The notes below the pieces were generated by a model. That model had not been told where the DNA came from. It did no database searches and saw only the letters and a program-made list of their open reading frames with translations. Positions 34,142-45,477 of a stretch of DNA of 64,000 nucleotides are shown here, piece after piece. Each line of letters starts with the position of its first letter. Within the stretch, counting starts at the first letter, position 1. The position numbers and the translations under genes are program-made. The stretch is from Chlorops oryzae (lineage: Eukaryota; Arthropoda; Insecta; Diptera; Chloropidae). Location of the stretch: the NCBI GenBank assembly GCA_020466095.1, contig CM035808.1:447501-511500 (forward strand), in the 5' to 3' direction.

Positions 34142-34886
34142 GGTGAGTGCTGTTGGCCGACAATCGTCCAATGTAAAAGTAGACTGTCTTATATCTTTGT
34201 GTATGTCTTAATCTTTTCAAATCTTGTAACATGTACCAAAATGTTTGGTATAACTCATATACATGTATAAGTGTTCATCAAATATTTTTTGTTAAAACTC
34301 ATTTTTTTCGACTAAAATATGGTTTTTATATAATATCAAAAATCTTTACGAGAAGTTTTCCTTTTGTTCTTCAACAACGCTAAAGAAGAGCACTCATGCG
34401 TCGAATATGACCGAATGTTTGTTTACAAAACAGAACAGCTGATATGAACATTTCAGTGATGTAGAAAAAATTCTAGCTCGATACCAAACGAATGGCTCAA
34501 GTACTTATAACAAATCATGCTAAAATGAATACAAAAACTATTTATTTTTCGAACTCCTCTCTTGAAAAGGGCATAGTATTGCATAATCTTTCATCAAAAA
34601 CCTAAAAGGTTGTATACTAAAAAGAAAACATAAAAAATTTCAACGCAAGAATGCTTAGTTACAAAATTGAGTGAGTACTCAAAACATTCTAGCATCACTA
34701 ATTCGGTGGTTGTTGTAAGTGTCCCCTATATTACTATATGCTATATGGGATTGACTTTTGTGCAGTAGAGCGGTTTATGTGATATTTCGTAAGGTTTTTG
34801 GAATTTCGTGCTGTTTCACTCATTCCGGAGGCGAAAATTAACTATTAAGTGTCAAAATTAAAAGTGCAATAGCTGGTGAAGCGAAC

Positions 34887-37800
34887 ATGTGGAGCCCAAC
34901 TCACATTCAAGTAACAAGTAAGCAGATATTTATTATTATTAATTTGATTTCTCTCTCCACTCTTGTCCCCACTCATACTAGCCATCGAATGATGACTGCA
35001 CCTGTGTTTTGTATCGAATATGGAGCTTCAGTTTGAGACTTTGATTTGTTGCTGATTTTCGACGAGAAATATTAGGTCACAAAATCAAAGTAAACGACGG
35101 AAATGAGTTTCTCTTCTCGCTGGATAGCTTTTGTTTAATATTTTCCTTCTGCCTTGCAAGATAAGATAAACTTCTACAGTAGCATTCCCGAATTCATCAT
35201 TGGTTGATTAGTCATTTGAACTTTGTTGCAATGGAGATTTTGATGGTGATTGATTCAATATCGTCACTATGGACAGAATTGAAAAATGAGTTCAATTGGC
35301 CTCCCCACTTCATATATGCGGAAATCTTTGTGTATTTTACATCGATCAGGCCATTGGTCTTAGAGTTCAAATATTCCCGCTGCACCGCATTCCTTATGAA
35401 AAGTGAAAACTTCTCATTTGTATCTTCCGATCACCGTTACGATCTTTAATCTTATCTCATAAACTGAATAGTTCATTGATTTCAAAGCAGAGAAAGAATA
35501 TAAAGAATTTTCCCAAGCGTTTGTGCGCTCCAAAAAGAAAAAATCTCGTTGTGAGAATCATGTTTAATCGTGCTGGAAAACTGTTCTATCTGATCAAATC
35601 GCTGTAAATCGTTGGCAAATTGAAAGCTGAATTCGAAACTGCGTATTGAGGCAAGCACGTAAGAAGCTCAAAACACGTACCAGTGTGGAATTCCCTCAAC
35701 GGAGAAACAAGTTTCAGGCTTCAGTCTTGTTTCAAGTCGTTCATCACCGTTGCCCCCGTCTTCTTGATGTTGCCAGAGGCATCAATACCGTTTTTTGTCA
35801 TTTCTCAGCTTCTACTTTTCACTTTGCTTTCTTCAAGCGATGCGCCAAACACTTAACAATGGATGAGAAAGTAGGGTGCCGCAGAAGGTTCTTGTCGAAA
35901 AGTTTTTGAATTATGAATTTCATCTACACAGTCGAATTTACTGCAGTCGTCTTCCCTTTCCAATAAATAAAAAATCAGCTGCACTGACGTGCGTGTAAGT
36001 GTGGGAGTGTTTGGTTTTTTTTTTTTGGAAAGCCCCCAGATGGGAGCCACCTTAAAATGGCATGCATTCGGTGTGTGTATATGTCTTATGTTTAGTTAAT
36101 TGAATAAAACTATTTTTCTTCGTCTTCGTTTTGACTCAGCTCTTCTTGCTCGATGCATAATCGTCGTTCACGTTTATAATACTTATGTTGAAAGGTGCTG
36201 GGGGGCATGTGAGGCCAGAAAACAAGAAAATAGCTTTGAAATTCCATCACGCCAACGTTGATTCCATCAATGGACGCTTGCTACCGCAAGGAAAAAGCCC
36301 AATTATGTTCATGCATAAAGCTATTTAACTGATTAAATTTGAATGTTGCAAAATATGCTGGGCGAATCTTAAAAATATTGCTCATCGAATGTACGAATTA
36401 TATGTGAAAGATCAGTATTCAATCAATTGAGCTATGGCTTCAAACTCATTCGATTCTCTTATCGAATTGTGTCGCATTACACCGGAACCTTTGCTCGTCC
36501 GTGCAATCAGATTTTTCTTCTCTGTAGACTCAATGAAATTAATTAACCCAATGCTGACCTCATTCTAGCGTAGAGTGCCGAACGTGGACGACGGCGTTAC
36601 GGCACTGAGGGAATCGGAAGAAAAAAAGGTGCAGCAATCGAGAAAAATAAGCAGTCAATACAGTGATAAATAAGCGTCACGTCACATCACTTTGCTTGTA
36701 TGGGTGAAGTCGTTAGTTTTTCGCATAATTCCACTCTCTTTTATTAGTTAAGAGCTTAATTATTTTGCATAAAGTTCGTTCAAAGAAAAACAAAATTTTT
36801 CTTCTTATTTCCAGATGATATTTCTTGCTTTTCACATTCTTCAGCTTGGATTCAATTTCTAAAATTGCTTTGAAAAAATCAAGTTCATTTCGTTTCGGCC
36901 TTTCTCCACAAGGTTTTTCGAGGAGAGAACAGAAACAGAAAAAAAAAAAAAAAAAAATCGAAAAATATCGTACGAATATTTTTCCAAAAGAATTTAAAAC
37001 TGGTTACCTTGGTTGTATTTTTTTTTTTTTTTTTTTTTTTTGGGAGACGCTTTGAATATTTTTGCATGTACTGAGAAAAACTTTCTCTTTAAGCTCAAGT
37101 TAAATAATGATTTCTAAATTGTTCCAATCGACATGTTCATTTCGAATATATTTTCCTTGAGAGAGAAGAAAGTAAACAAAATGTGGAAAAGGTTTTTGTC
37201 CTGAGTAAAACACGCACCTGTGTTTTGTGAGTTGTGATTGCCTTGAAAATCTGTTTCCGGCTTTATTCTGATGTACTTATGATAAAAGCAAAGAACACTT
37301 GCGTCAACAAATATGAGAAATTCTTGCAGAATGACTCAGCAGCGCCATTTTCGAAAAAAAAAGCTGTTTCAAAATGCTGTAATCAACCAAAGAGGAGTTC
37401 CCAGATGAATGACATTGTCTACAAATAAAAAGACTTCGATTTGCTTTGATGCCAAAACTGATCAATTGATTGTGTTTGTTTCTTCTAAAAAGCATTGTGT
37501 TTACATAAACCAATCACTGCTTCCTTGCCACCGGCAATACAATTGTCAGTTAGATTTCGTTAGATGGCCTCCGTGGCGTAATTGGTTGAGATGCCAACTT
37601 AAGACGCGAGACGCTCTGGGTTCAGTCATAGATGTTTGTGCTGTCTACCATTCCTTGGGCCGATGTGAGGCTTTGGATTGTGGTGGCAGCCACACTAAAC
37701 TCACTTAAGGGGGTCTTCTCATTGAAAACCCGTTTTTTGGACCCTTTTTAAAAAAATTCTTATTTGAAAACGCAAAGAATAATTGAAAACTTTTTTTATT

Positions 37801-40800
37801 TATTGTATTACAAAAGGTTCAAAGTAAATAAAAAAAATTTTTTTTGCCTCGATACGTGGGCTGTTCAAAAAGTAATGAGACTTCAAAGTTGGTGGTGAAA
37901 AAAAAGGTGTCGTCCGGGTCTCCGGAGCGTCCGAAATGGAAAAAAAAAACGGGGTTATAATCAGTATAGATGTAATTCTCGGGTGAACCTCAAGCTTAAT
38001 TTTGTGATTTTTTTTGACAAAATGGCGGCCATTCAAAAAAAAATTTCAATTTCGGGCTTTTTTTTTTGTAGTTTAGTGTAAAAAAAAAAATAGTAAAAAT
38101 TTTTTAAAATTATGGTCGAGGTTCACCCGAGAATGGTGACAATTCTGCGTCGATTCCACTTTGTTTCATGAAAATCGGTTCAGTTGAACTGGAGATATCA
38201 TGGCCGCCAGTTCGAAAAACGTGGTTTCGAGATAAACGCGTTTAAAGTTTGAAGCAACGCAAAAATTACTCGTTTTAGCGCAGATCTTGCTCGACAAAGA
38301 AGGCTATATCCTCTAAACTATTTCGAATTTCAAAAAATCCTTTTAGGGGCATATTCACAACTACCCAAGCTATAAATAAATGCAAAAAAAAAAAAAGTCG
38401 AAAAAAAAAGTTGCTCAATGAGAAGACCCCCTTAATAACTTTGGCTACCCACAAACGCTTCAAAGAATCCATCATTCATCGATTAAAACAACAACAAATA
38501 CAGATTATCACAAAATTTCGAAAACTAGCAATATATTGACCGATTGATGGATCTGTTGAAGCCTTTGGTGGTGGCCCCTTAACTAACTTCCTTATGAATT
38601 GCATCAAATCTTGACGATAATAATATATCATTTTGTCCATACTTCAAAAATTTATCATTTTCGCTTCCAGTTCAAAGAGCTAAAGGACTTCTAACCAAGG
38701 CAAAAATGACACCAACAATTGTTTTGTTACAATCGCCCTGGGTAAGGAGAAATATCAAACGTCGGTCAAGGAAAAAGCGGAAGCGAATGTCACCTGGCAG
38801 GAGGAATGCGAACTGTAAGTACTTGGTTATTTTCTTACTTGATTTTTGTTAAAATTTTTTTTTTTTTTTTTTTTGCAGAAAAATCCCAGATCAGGGCAAT
38901 CGCGCTGAGCTTGTCCTAACATGTCTGCACAGAAATAATCTCGGCATCGATGAGTTTCTTGGGCAGGCAACGTTACCACTAAACGAAATGGACTTCCACG
39001 ATCGGCCACGCTCCAAATGGTATAAATTAGAGAGCAAACCTGGCAAGGAGAAAAAGAATAAAGAACGCGGTGAACTGGAGGTTCGCATTACCTTTAACGT
39101 CAAGTCTGGCTCTTTAACAGATTTAAGCAAGAAGGAGAAACATAAAAGTTCGATTGGACAATTAGCTTCTTCGGTGGGTGGCAGTTTGCTTTCGATCGGT
39201 ACGATTGAAAAGCGAAAAGGTATCAAGAAATTTGCCAAATCCTTGGGATCCAAAATGCATTTAAATGGTAAAAAGAAGAACAAAGACGCTGACGATGGTT
39301 CATCGTTTAGTGGTTCGTTTAACAGCATCGGAACGCCGAATAGTTCGGTTAGTGGAAATCGACGTTCGTATGGTCAACGTGCTGGCGAAGCAGATCCAGG
39401 TGTGATCAGCGAGGACGAGGATGAATTTGTTTTCGATAATCTATCGCATAAGAGTTCGGCAAGCTCACTCGCTGGACGCGCTATTGCTGCCTCTCATATG
39501 GTAGGAACATTAAATTTCACACCGCGACAGTCATCACCATTGCTAATGGCTAATGGAAAGCCGCTAGGTAAGCAGCTAGATAGCCAAAATATCGATGGTG
39601 ACAATACAGACATTTTCCAAATGGAGCAAACTAACACGCTTGTAGGCGCACATACACTGCCTCCTCCCACCAAACCACCTCGCACGCCGCAGCTGGGAAT
39701 CGAATTCGAGCAGCCTGTTAAGGAGAAATCAACAAAACTCGACGAATGGGAATCAAAATTGTATGGAAAGCACTTGGACTTAAGCGGATCAGAAACGTTA
39801 AAAAGACGCTCATGGGAATTAAATCCGGTGCCATTGCCAGCAACCTCAAATGATGGTAACAACTCACCGCCAGAGCAAAAGAAAATTGTTGTCGATATGG
39901 AAAGCTCGATTGACGCGCTGAAAGTAAGCTCTCCATCAACATCTGGAGAAAAAGAAATAACCAAAGCATATGTGAAACAAGCCGACACTAACCAAGGGAT
40001 GTCACTGCCCAAGGAAGCCCCTCGCATTAAATTCTTAACAGCCGAGGAGGACAGCAACGAGAACGACTTCGATATTTTAAATGCTAAATTTGCGCAATTT
40101 GAGCAAAAAAATAGCTCAAAAATATTCAACGGCGATTTAGATGAAAGGAAGTGGCTTTCGCAAGCCATCATCAATGCAGAAGCACAGCAAAAACCTACTC
40201 CTCCGCAAGCCAAACCACGGAATAAGGATTCAACGAATGCAGTGTATGATAATTATAAACATAACTTGTCATCCGACGGTGACTGGTCTTCTGTTGAGTT
40301 AAAGAACCAAGACGATGATGAGGAGCTAAAGAACCAAGAAAATGAGAATCGAAAACGCGCTGAAGAAGATGCACGTCTCGAAGAAGAATTGCGTTTAAAC
40401 GAGCAGAAACTGCGCGAAGAAGAAGCGGCTCTACAAGATGAAATAAAACAGCAGCAAAATGAAAAGCTATCGAAACGCGAAATGAAACGACGTGAGGAGG
40501 ACGAACGGATCTTGAATTTCGCCAGGCAACGCTCTTTAACAACAGAAGGAGAAAATAATAAGTCGAATGCTCCCAATTATGCCAGTACTACTCCAGAGCA
40601 ATCACCAAAGCAGCGCATTGGCGACAATCGAGAAAAGCGCTTTGGAAAATTTAAGTACTTTAATAGAAAAGGTGAGCGTGCCGCAAGAGCTGTTGCGAGC
40701 GTATAGGAATGGGAATGGGAAGGAGGATGTGCGTCTGATGTTTTATTTGTGCTTCGAAAATTCACTGGCAGACCTTAATCATCCTGCTTACATACTTACC

Positions 40801-42171
40801 TACTAAAAAAAATTAGACTTAGACTGTCCAAATTGCCGAATTTTTGTTACACTTTTCTTCACACTTGTCCCCATATATCCTTTATTATGATTTCTCATAT
40901 TATGCTTTGTCCTCACCTTTCATTAAATCACTACATTTCAGCCAGTGGGTTTTTTTGTATTGCATAAACTCACATCATTCGCACAATGCAATTGATCACT
41001 TGCAATTGATTTATTTCGTTTTTGATTTTTAATAAATTCTCTATTTTATTAGATAAAAGCGAAGGTGCTGAAAGTCCGAAGTCAAACGAACGAATAATTA
41101 TTGGGCACGAAAAATCGACATCTCATGCTGAACGAAGATCGGAGATAACGGCTGCGCTCACAAAGAAATATGAAGGCAAATCGAGAGAGGTGATTGAGAG
41201 GAATTTTTTACTAGGAAAAAGCTTCCATACGATGTTGATAAAATTTCTTTTGAATCGAGGATTCGTATGCACGGTTGCCACTTTGGTCCATTTGGTCCAC
41301 CAAAAACGGTCCCTTTTTTACCATTTGGTCCGCTGGTCCCTTTATTTTACATTTGATAATTTTTCATATATGTTCCCCATTATGTTACTAAATTTTGCAG
41401 TAAAACTAAAAATTTTTTGAATAAGTGAAATTCTAAATTTTAGCGTCAAATTTTTTCAAGAAACGATTACAACTAGTCTAGTTTTGGTCTAGTTCCAAAC
41501 TGGTCCAAAAAGTTTGTAAAGTTTTTTGAAAAAATTTTAGTGCGAAAATTCTTTAGAATTTTTCACTTATTCTATAGGATATAAATTTTCATTCAAGAAA
41601 CGGATTACAACTAGTCTAGTTTTGGTCTAGTTCCAAACTGGTCCAAAAAGGACCAGTTTTTTGAAAAAATTTTAGTGCTAAAATTCTTAGAATTTTTCAC
41701 TTATTCTATATATAAATTTTCATCCAAATCGGACGCCATGAATTTTTCGGATTTTTTTGGTTTTTGGTCCATAACTCTCTAAACTTCCTCTATCGGAAAC
41801 AATATTTGTATTTCAATGAAAGAAAGAAACCATTGGTCCTTTTTTTTTTGTTATTTTGGTCCTTTTTCTCATGAATTTTGGTCCCGAAAAATATTTTTGA
41901 GTGGCAACCGTGTTCGTATGCTTGCTTAAATAAGGAAATTCTATAGGGGTTTCCTTTCCATCCTTGTGCAAATTTCTGATCTGATTTAATATATTTTCTT
42001 TTGCAGGAACTGATGTTAATTGCAAATGGAATGGAAAATGAAGCTCTACTGCAGCGACAACGCGTCAAGGAACTTGAAGACTATTTGGACAATTTACTTT
42101 TGCGAGTTATGGAAACGCAACCAAAATTGTTACAGAATCCATATTCAAGGACCACATCAGCAAAGAGGTGA
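34887..42171 (+). CDS. Rip11: Rab11-interacting protein Rip11 (class I Rab11-FIP)
   Basis: Exons: 34887-34917 (MWSPTHIQVT), 38671-38814, 38879-40671, 41053-41189 and 42007-42171, about 750 residues. An N-terminal C2 domain (about residues 1-125: QRAKGLLTK, CFVTIALGKEKYQTS, LTCLHRNNLGIDEFLGQATL) should bind membrane phospholipids. It is followed by a conserved basic linker (SKKEKHKSSIGQLASSVGG), a long polar low-complexity region and a Glu/Arg-rich coiled coil (about 40330-40520). The C-terminal FIP Rab11-binding helix contains MENEALLQRQRVKELEDYLD. Rip11 is known as a Rab11 effector in recycling-endosome and apical secretion. The stop TGA at 42169 overlaps a possible donor. A one-base deletion in the C2 domain (38697-38700) breaks the frame and is probably a sequencing error. 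The first intron is 3.75 kb. Confidence 0.92.
34918..37565 (+). other. First intron of Rip11, left part
   Basis: Intronic sequence with long A and T runs (about 36941-36957 and 37018-37041). Several small open frames on both strands have no domain, splice partner or conservation that I can recognise. Confidence 0.6.
37566..37708 (+). mobile_element. tRNA-derived SINE, copy A
   Basis: It starts GGCCTCCGTGGCGTAATTGG (A box) and has GCTCTGGGTTCAGTCA at the B-box place. It then shares a non-tRNA body with copy B: a GGGCC...TGTGAGGCTT segment, GTGGCAGC and ACACTAAACTC. Its 3' end at CTTAA is interrupted by the TTAA-flanked element that follows. Copy B is at 48558-48740 on the other strand. Confidence 0.75.
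37709..38431. mobile_element. piggyBac-like miniature element (TTAA duplication)
   Basis: The ends GGGGGTCTTCTCATTGA and TCAATGAGAAGACCCCC are perfect 17-bp inverted repeats, bordered on both sides by TTAA (37705-37708 and 38432-38435). The 723-bp interior has internal inverted GGTTCACCCGAGAAT and ATTCTCGGGTGAACC segments and no transposase. TTAA targeting with G/C-rich ends is the hallmark of piggyBac-type elements. It lies in Rip11 intron 1. Confidence 0.83.
41270..41912. mobile_element. hAT-like non-autonomous element in Rip11 intron, exact 8-bp duplication
   Basis: Perfect 13-bp inverted ends CACGGTTGCCACT / AGTGGCAACCGTG bound 643 bp and are flanked by the exact direct repeat TTCGTATG (41262-41269 and 41913-41920). 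Sub-terminal TTTGGTCC motifs repeat inward from both ends. The interior contains two tandem units of the ACTAGTCTAGTTTTGGTC type, reverse-complementary to the core of the element at 16595-17572, although the terminal sequences differ. Confidence 0.88.
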
Positions 42172-42870
42172 GTTTTTTGGAAATAACTACATTAATGTGT
42201 CAAATTTTGTCTATTCAGAAAGGTCTTCGAGTCAAAAATATATTGATATGGCTATAGAGGCTTCATTTAATTAACCATTACTTGATATTTATTTTCACTA
42301 ATCTTTGGTTGTTCCTAATCATCCACTGAAAATCATCGCATGCAAATTATGTAATATTTTAAAGCACTTATTTTTTCTTATTCTCTTTAAGTTTTAAAAA
42401 TTACATCAATATGAATGATTTCTTATAAGAGATAAGATAACCTTAAAAGCAACGATGATTCGGCCAGCGATTGGCATGAGCTGAGAGTCTAGATCAGAAA
42501 TTGGCTGGCAAGTACGATGTCTCACAATATAAAACTCATAAAAACACTGGCACAGATATCATAGTTATATGTTCGCATTGTATACCATGGTGCGGGGATA
42601 TTCTGTTTCTCTTTTTTCCCCGCTCTCTCTTGCTGCTATTTTCGATTCTATCAGTTTGGCGTTGAATTTAAAATGCTTAAGACTAAATTAAGAAATATCA
42701 CTCGATTCTTTTTGTTTAGTATAAGTATTAATGGATTAGTTTATTTTACCAATTATTCTTTCTTTATTTTCGATTTTTCCAAAGGCAGCAATTTTTCCAA
42801 GTAACTTTGTCGGCCAATTCGCCCATCCTGTATTCTCGATTCTAGTTTTTTAGAAAATTTTTTCTATTAT

Positions 42871-43159
42871 GCTGCCCATTAACTATAAACAATCTATCGT
42901 ACGATTTCGATTGTACTGCAGTTAGTATGCCTCGCCACTAACTTTCAAACAGCGCCCCCACATTTTAAATAAAAAAAAAAAGAAAATTTAATTCGGCGAT
43001 CCTGCCAGTTCAAGAAATAAGCGAAAAAATCAAATCATTTTAAACTTCGTCAAACAAGCCGTCCAACAGCTAGGCACTTACACTACAAGTCCACTAAAGG
43101 AACGATTTGTAGTACAATCAGTGCCCATCGTACGATAGATTGTATAGTTAATGGGCAGC
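42871..43159. repeat. Miniature inverted-repeat element, 289 bp
   Basis: Inverted ends GCTGCCCATTAACTATA and TATAGTTAATGGGCAGC are perfect over 17 bp, and the match continues through CAATCTATCGTACGAT. The interior is noncoding. No clear target-site duplication, so the superfamily is unknown. Confidence 0.78.
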
Positions 43160-44223
43160 TTTAACAAAATGCGAGTTCTATTCTTAAATCCAATTCGTTG
43201 TTGATTCGAAATTTAAAGAGGAATGCGTAGATAGGAATGCCGGAATGAAATTTCTTTTGTAAATTTTCATCTTAAATTTTTTGCTATTCACATGTATTTT
43301 TCATTTCTGAATATTTCCTTCCAAATCCTCGACTTTTAAGCTAAGCAATGTAAGGCGAAGGAAGATGTCTCCTAACCCAATTCTTCTCTTCAACTAATTC
43401 AATGATTTGTAAAGAAAAATTTCCGTATGAAGATCAGAACCAAGTATTACATCAGAACTAAAAGACAAACCCTCATTTGGGAGAGAGGCTTTATTTTAAT
43501 CATTTCATAATCTGAATTAGGCTGTTCTTAATCTGTAAGACAATTGTAGAAAATATTCAATGAACACGCTCATCCAACATGCACAACTGTACCTAAACAC
43601 TTATCCTACTAACTTTTGCAAAAATAACCATTACTATTCATTCAATGATACAATATTTACAAACAATAAATATTTTTTTTCCTTTCGCAGTGGCTAAATT
43701 ATTCACTCAGCTTTGATGAAAATGCGATGAAATACGAAAATCACCATGATGCCTTCTTGTTACAACAATTGTGCTTTATTGCAATGCAAATCTACCTGCG
43801 TATACATGAAATATATTTTTAAAAGACACCATTTTTTTTAGGCAATATAATGACTTAATTTTTTTTTTTTTAAACTGTACATGTACGTTCCTGATGGAAA
43901 ATTGAAGAGTATTTACGAATGACCGTTGAAACACCAAAATTTGTTTGTTCGTTTATTTAAAAATTTTTGTTCTCTGTTTAAATTTAATTAGTTTATAAGT
44001 TTATTTATTATCGTTAAATTAATAGCTTTTGTTTGAAATCTTCGATATTTTGGCCTTCCCTTAAAAACGTGAAACCAGTTCTAAGTGTACATTAAGCAAG
44101 TGGCTTACTTTTTCGATAATGTGTTACTTAACCCAAAAACAAATACGAGTTAAAAATTAATAATCGAATTTTATATTTTGCTAATAAAACGTACTAAAAT
44201 TTGAAAATCTTAAATAACTACTG

Positions 44224-44755
44224 AAAAAGTCAACGCTGCTTGGTTGAAGTGGCGCTCAACAACTGGCGTGCTATGGGATAAAAAGATACCCGACCGCTTA
44301 AAATGGAAGATTTATCAGCGCACGGTCATTAGGCCCGTTGCTCTTTACAGTTCAGAGTGTTTGGCCAATAACGAAAGAAGCGGCGGAACGTTGTCTCAGT
44401 GTCATGGAAACAAAGATGCTTCGCTGGATCTCCGGGCTGACACGTCTTGATCGGATACCAAACGACACGATCAGAAATCGATATGGAGTCGCTCCAATAG
44501 CTGATAAAATGCGCGAAGCAAGATTACGTTCGTATGGACACGTACTGCGTGCTGGTGAGAACACCAAAGAGAGATTTGAGGCTTGAGGTAACAGGTGTTC
44601 GGCCAAGAGGACGATCAAAACAGAGGTGGCTAGACATTTTGAAAAGGGACCTCCAAGCAACTGATCTAAGAATCGAGAATGCAGCGGATAGAAGAAAATG
44701 GAGAAAAAATTCAAAACATGCGGACCCGGGTATAAGCCGGGAAAGAACACTCTAG
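44224..44755 (+). mobile_element. RTE-type LINE, broken 3' end of the reverse transcriptase ORF
   Basis: Three plus-strand frames together read the C-terminal part of an RTE-clade reverse transcriptase: [18 protein letters not shown], then [18 protein letters not shown] and [12 protein letters not shown], then RPRGRSKQRWLDILKRDLQ and ADRRKWRKNSKHADPG. At least two frame changes separate them, so the copy is dead. It ends in an AGAAGAAGAATAATT-like tail. No catalytic YxDD motif is present because only the tail of the ORF remains. Confidence 0.85.
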
Positions 44756-45395
44756 AAAAAGAAGAAGAATAATTATTTTCAGTGATCGTGTTGCTATATA
44801 TATGCATTAAGAAAAAACACAAGCCAAGCGAATTAAGTTGAATTAAATTAATTTTTTGCTTGCGATAGTGTAAATCGTATGCATCGCGAATGGCAGCCTC
44901 ATGTCCCAATGGATAATGGATCATGTGCACGAATCCATCAGAATCAGGGAATTTACTTGATCATCTCTTTGTTTATATGTATATGTATGTATGTCGGTGG
45001 TAAACTGTAGGTCCTACTCTTCCTACTAGAGTGATACAGACAGCGACAGGCCAAGCAAGAGGTCTGTACAGGCTGTAGGAAAAATTTCGTCGCATCATTG
45101 AGACCACAAAGCGTATCCCAATTGTTAAACGGGAGTAATAATCGGTAAGGAAAAGAAAAAAGTCTGATATTAAATGTGTATTTGCCTCGAAAACTTCGAT
45201 AACTTGTAAATCAAGAAGGCTTAGAAATTATTGAACGAAGTTTTTTATGAACATTTTTAAATTTTTTCGCGGTTTCAATCTTTTTACGTTTTGGGGAAGA
45301 CCCCTACAAAATTTAAAAAAAAATGTTTTTGACAAACATATATTTTTTTCCGAATCGATTGTCTTTTAATAATTGAATATTTAAAAAAAAAAGTC

Positions 45396-45477
45396 GCCGG
45401 CTGCGTGATTCGAACCTAACGGCACCAAAATCTATCGAACTAGGAAGCGACATCTGAAGCCATACGGCCAAGCAAGC
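45396..45477 (-). other. tRNA-like sequence (same family as 33627-33709)
   Basis: The minus strand starts GCTTGCTTGGCCGTATGG (A-box-like), has TGTCGCTTCCTAGT in the middle and a B box GGTTCGAATCACG, and ends GCAGCCGGC. The acceptor ends cannot pair. Two dispersed copies with the same ends suggest a tRNA-derived repeat. Confidence 0.5.

Noticed and set aside
35204..35909. Small plus-strand open frames in Rip11 intron 1
   Set aside because: No domain, splice partner or conservation recognisable.
38891..40576. Long minus-strand open frames opposite Rip11
   Set aside because: Shadows of the Rip11 coding exon; low-complexity Ser/Phe composition and no splice logic.
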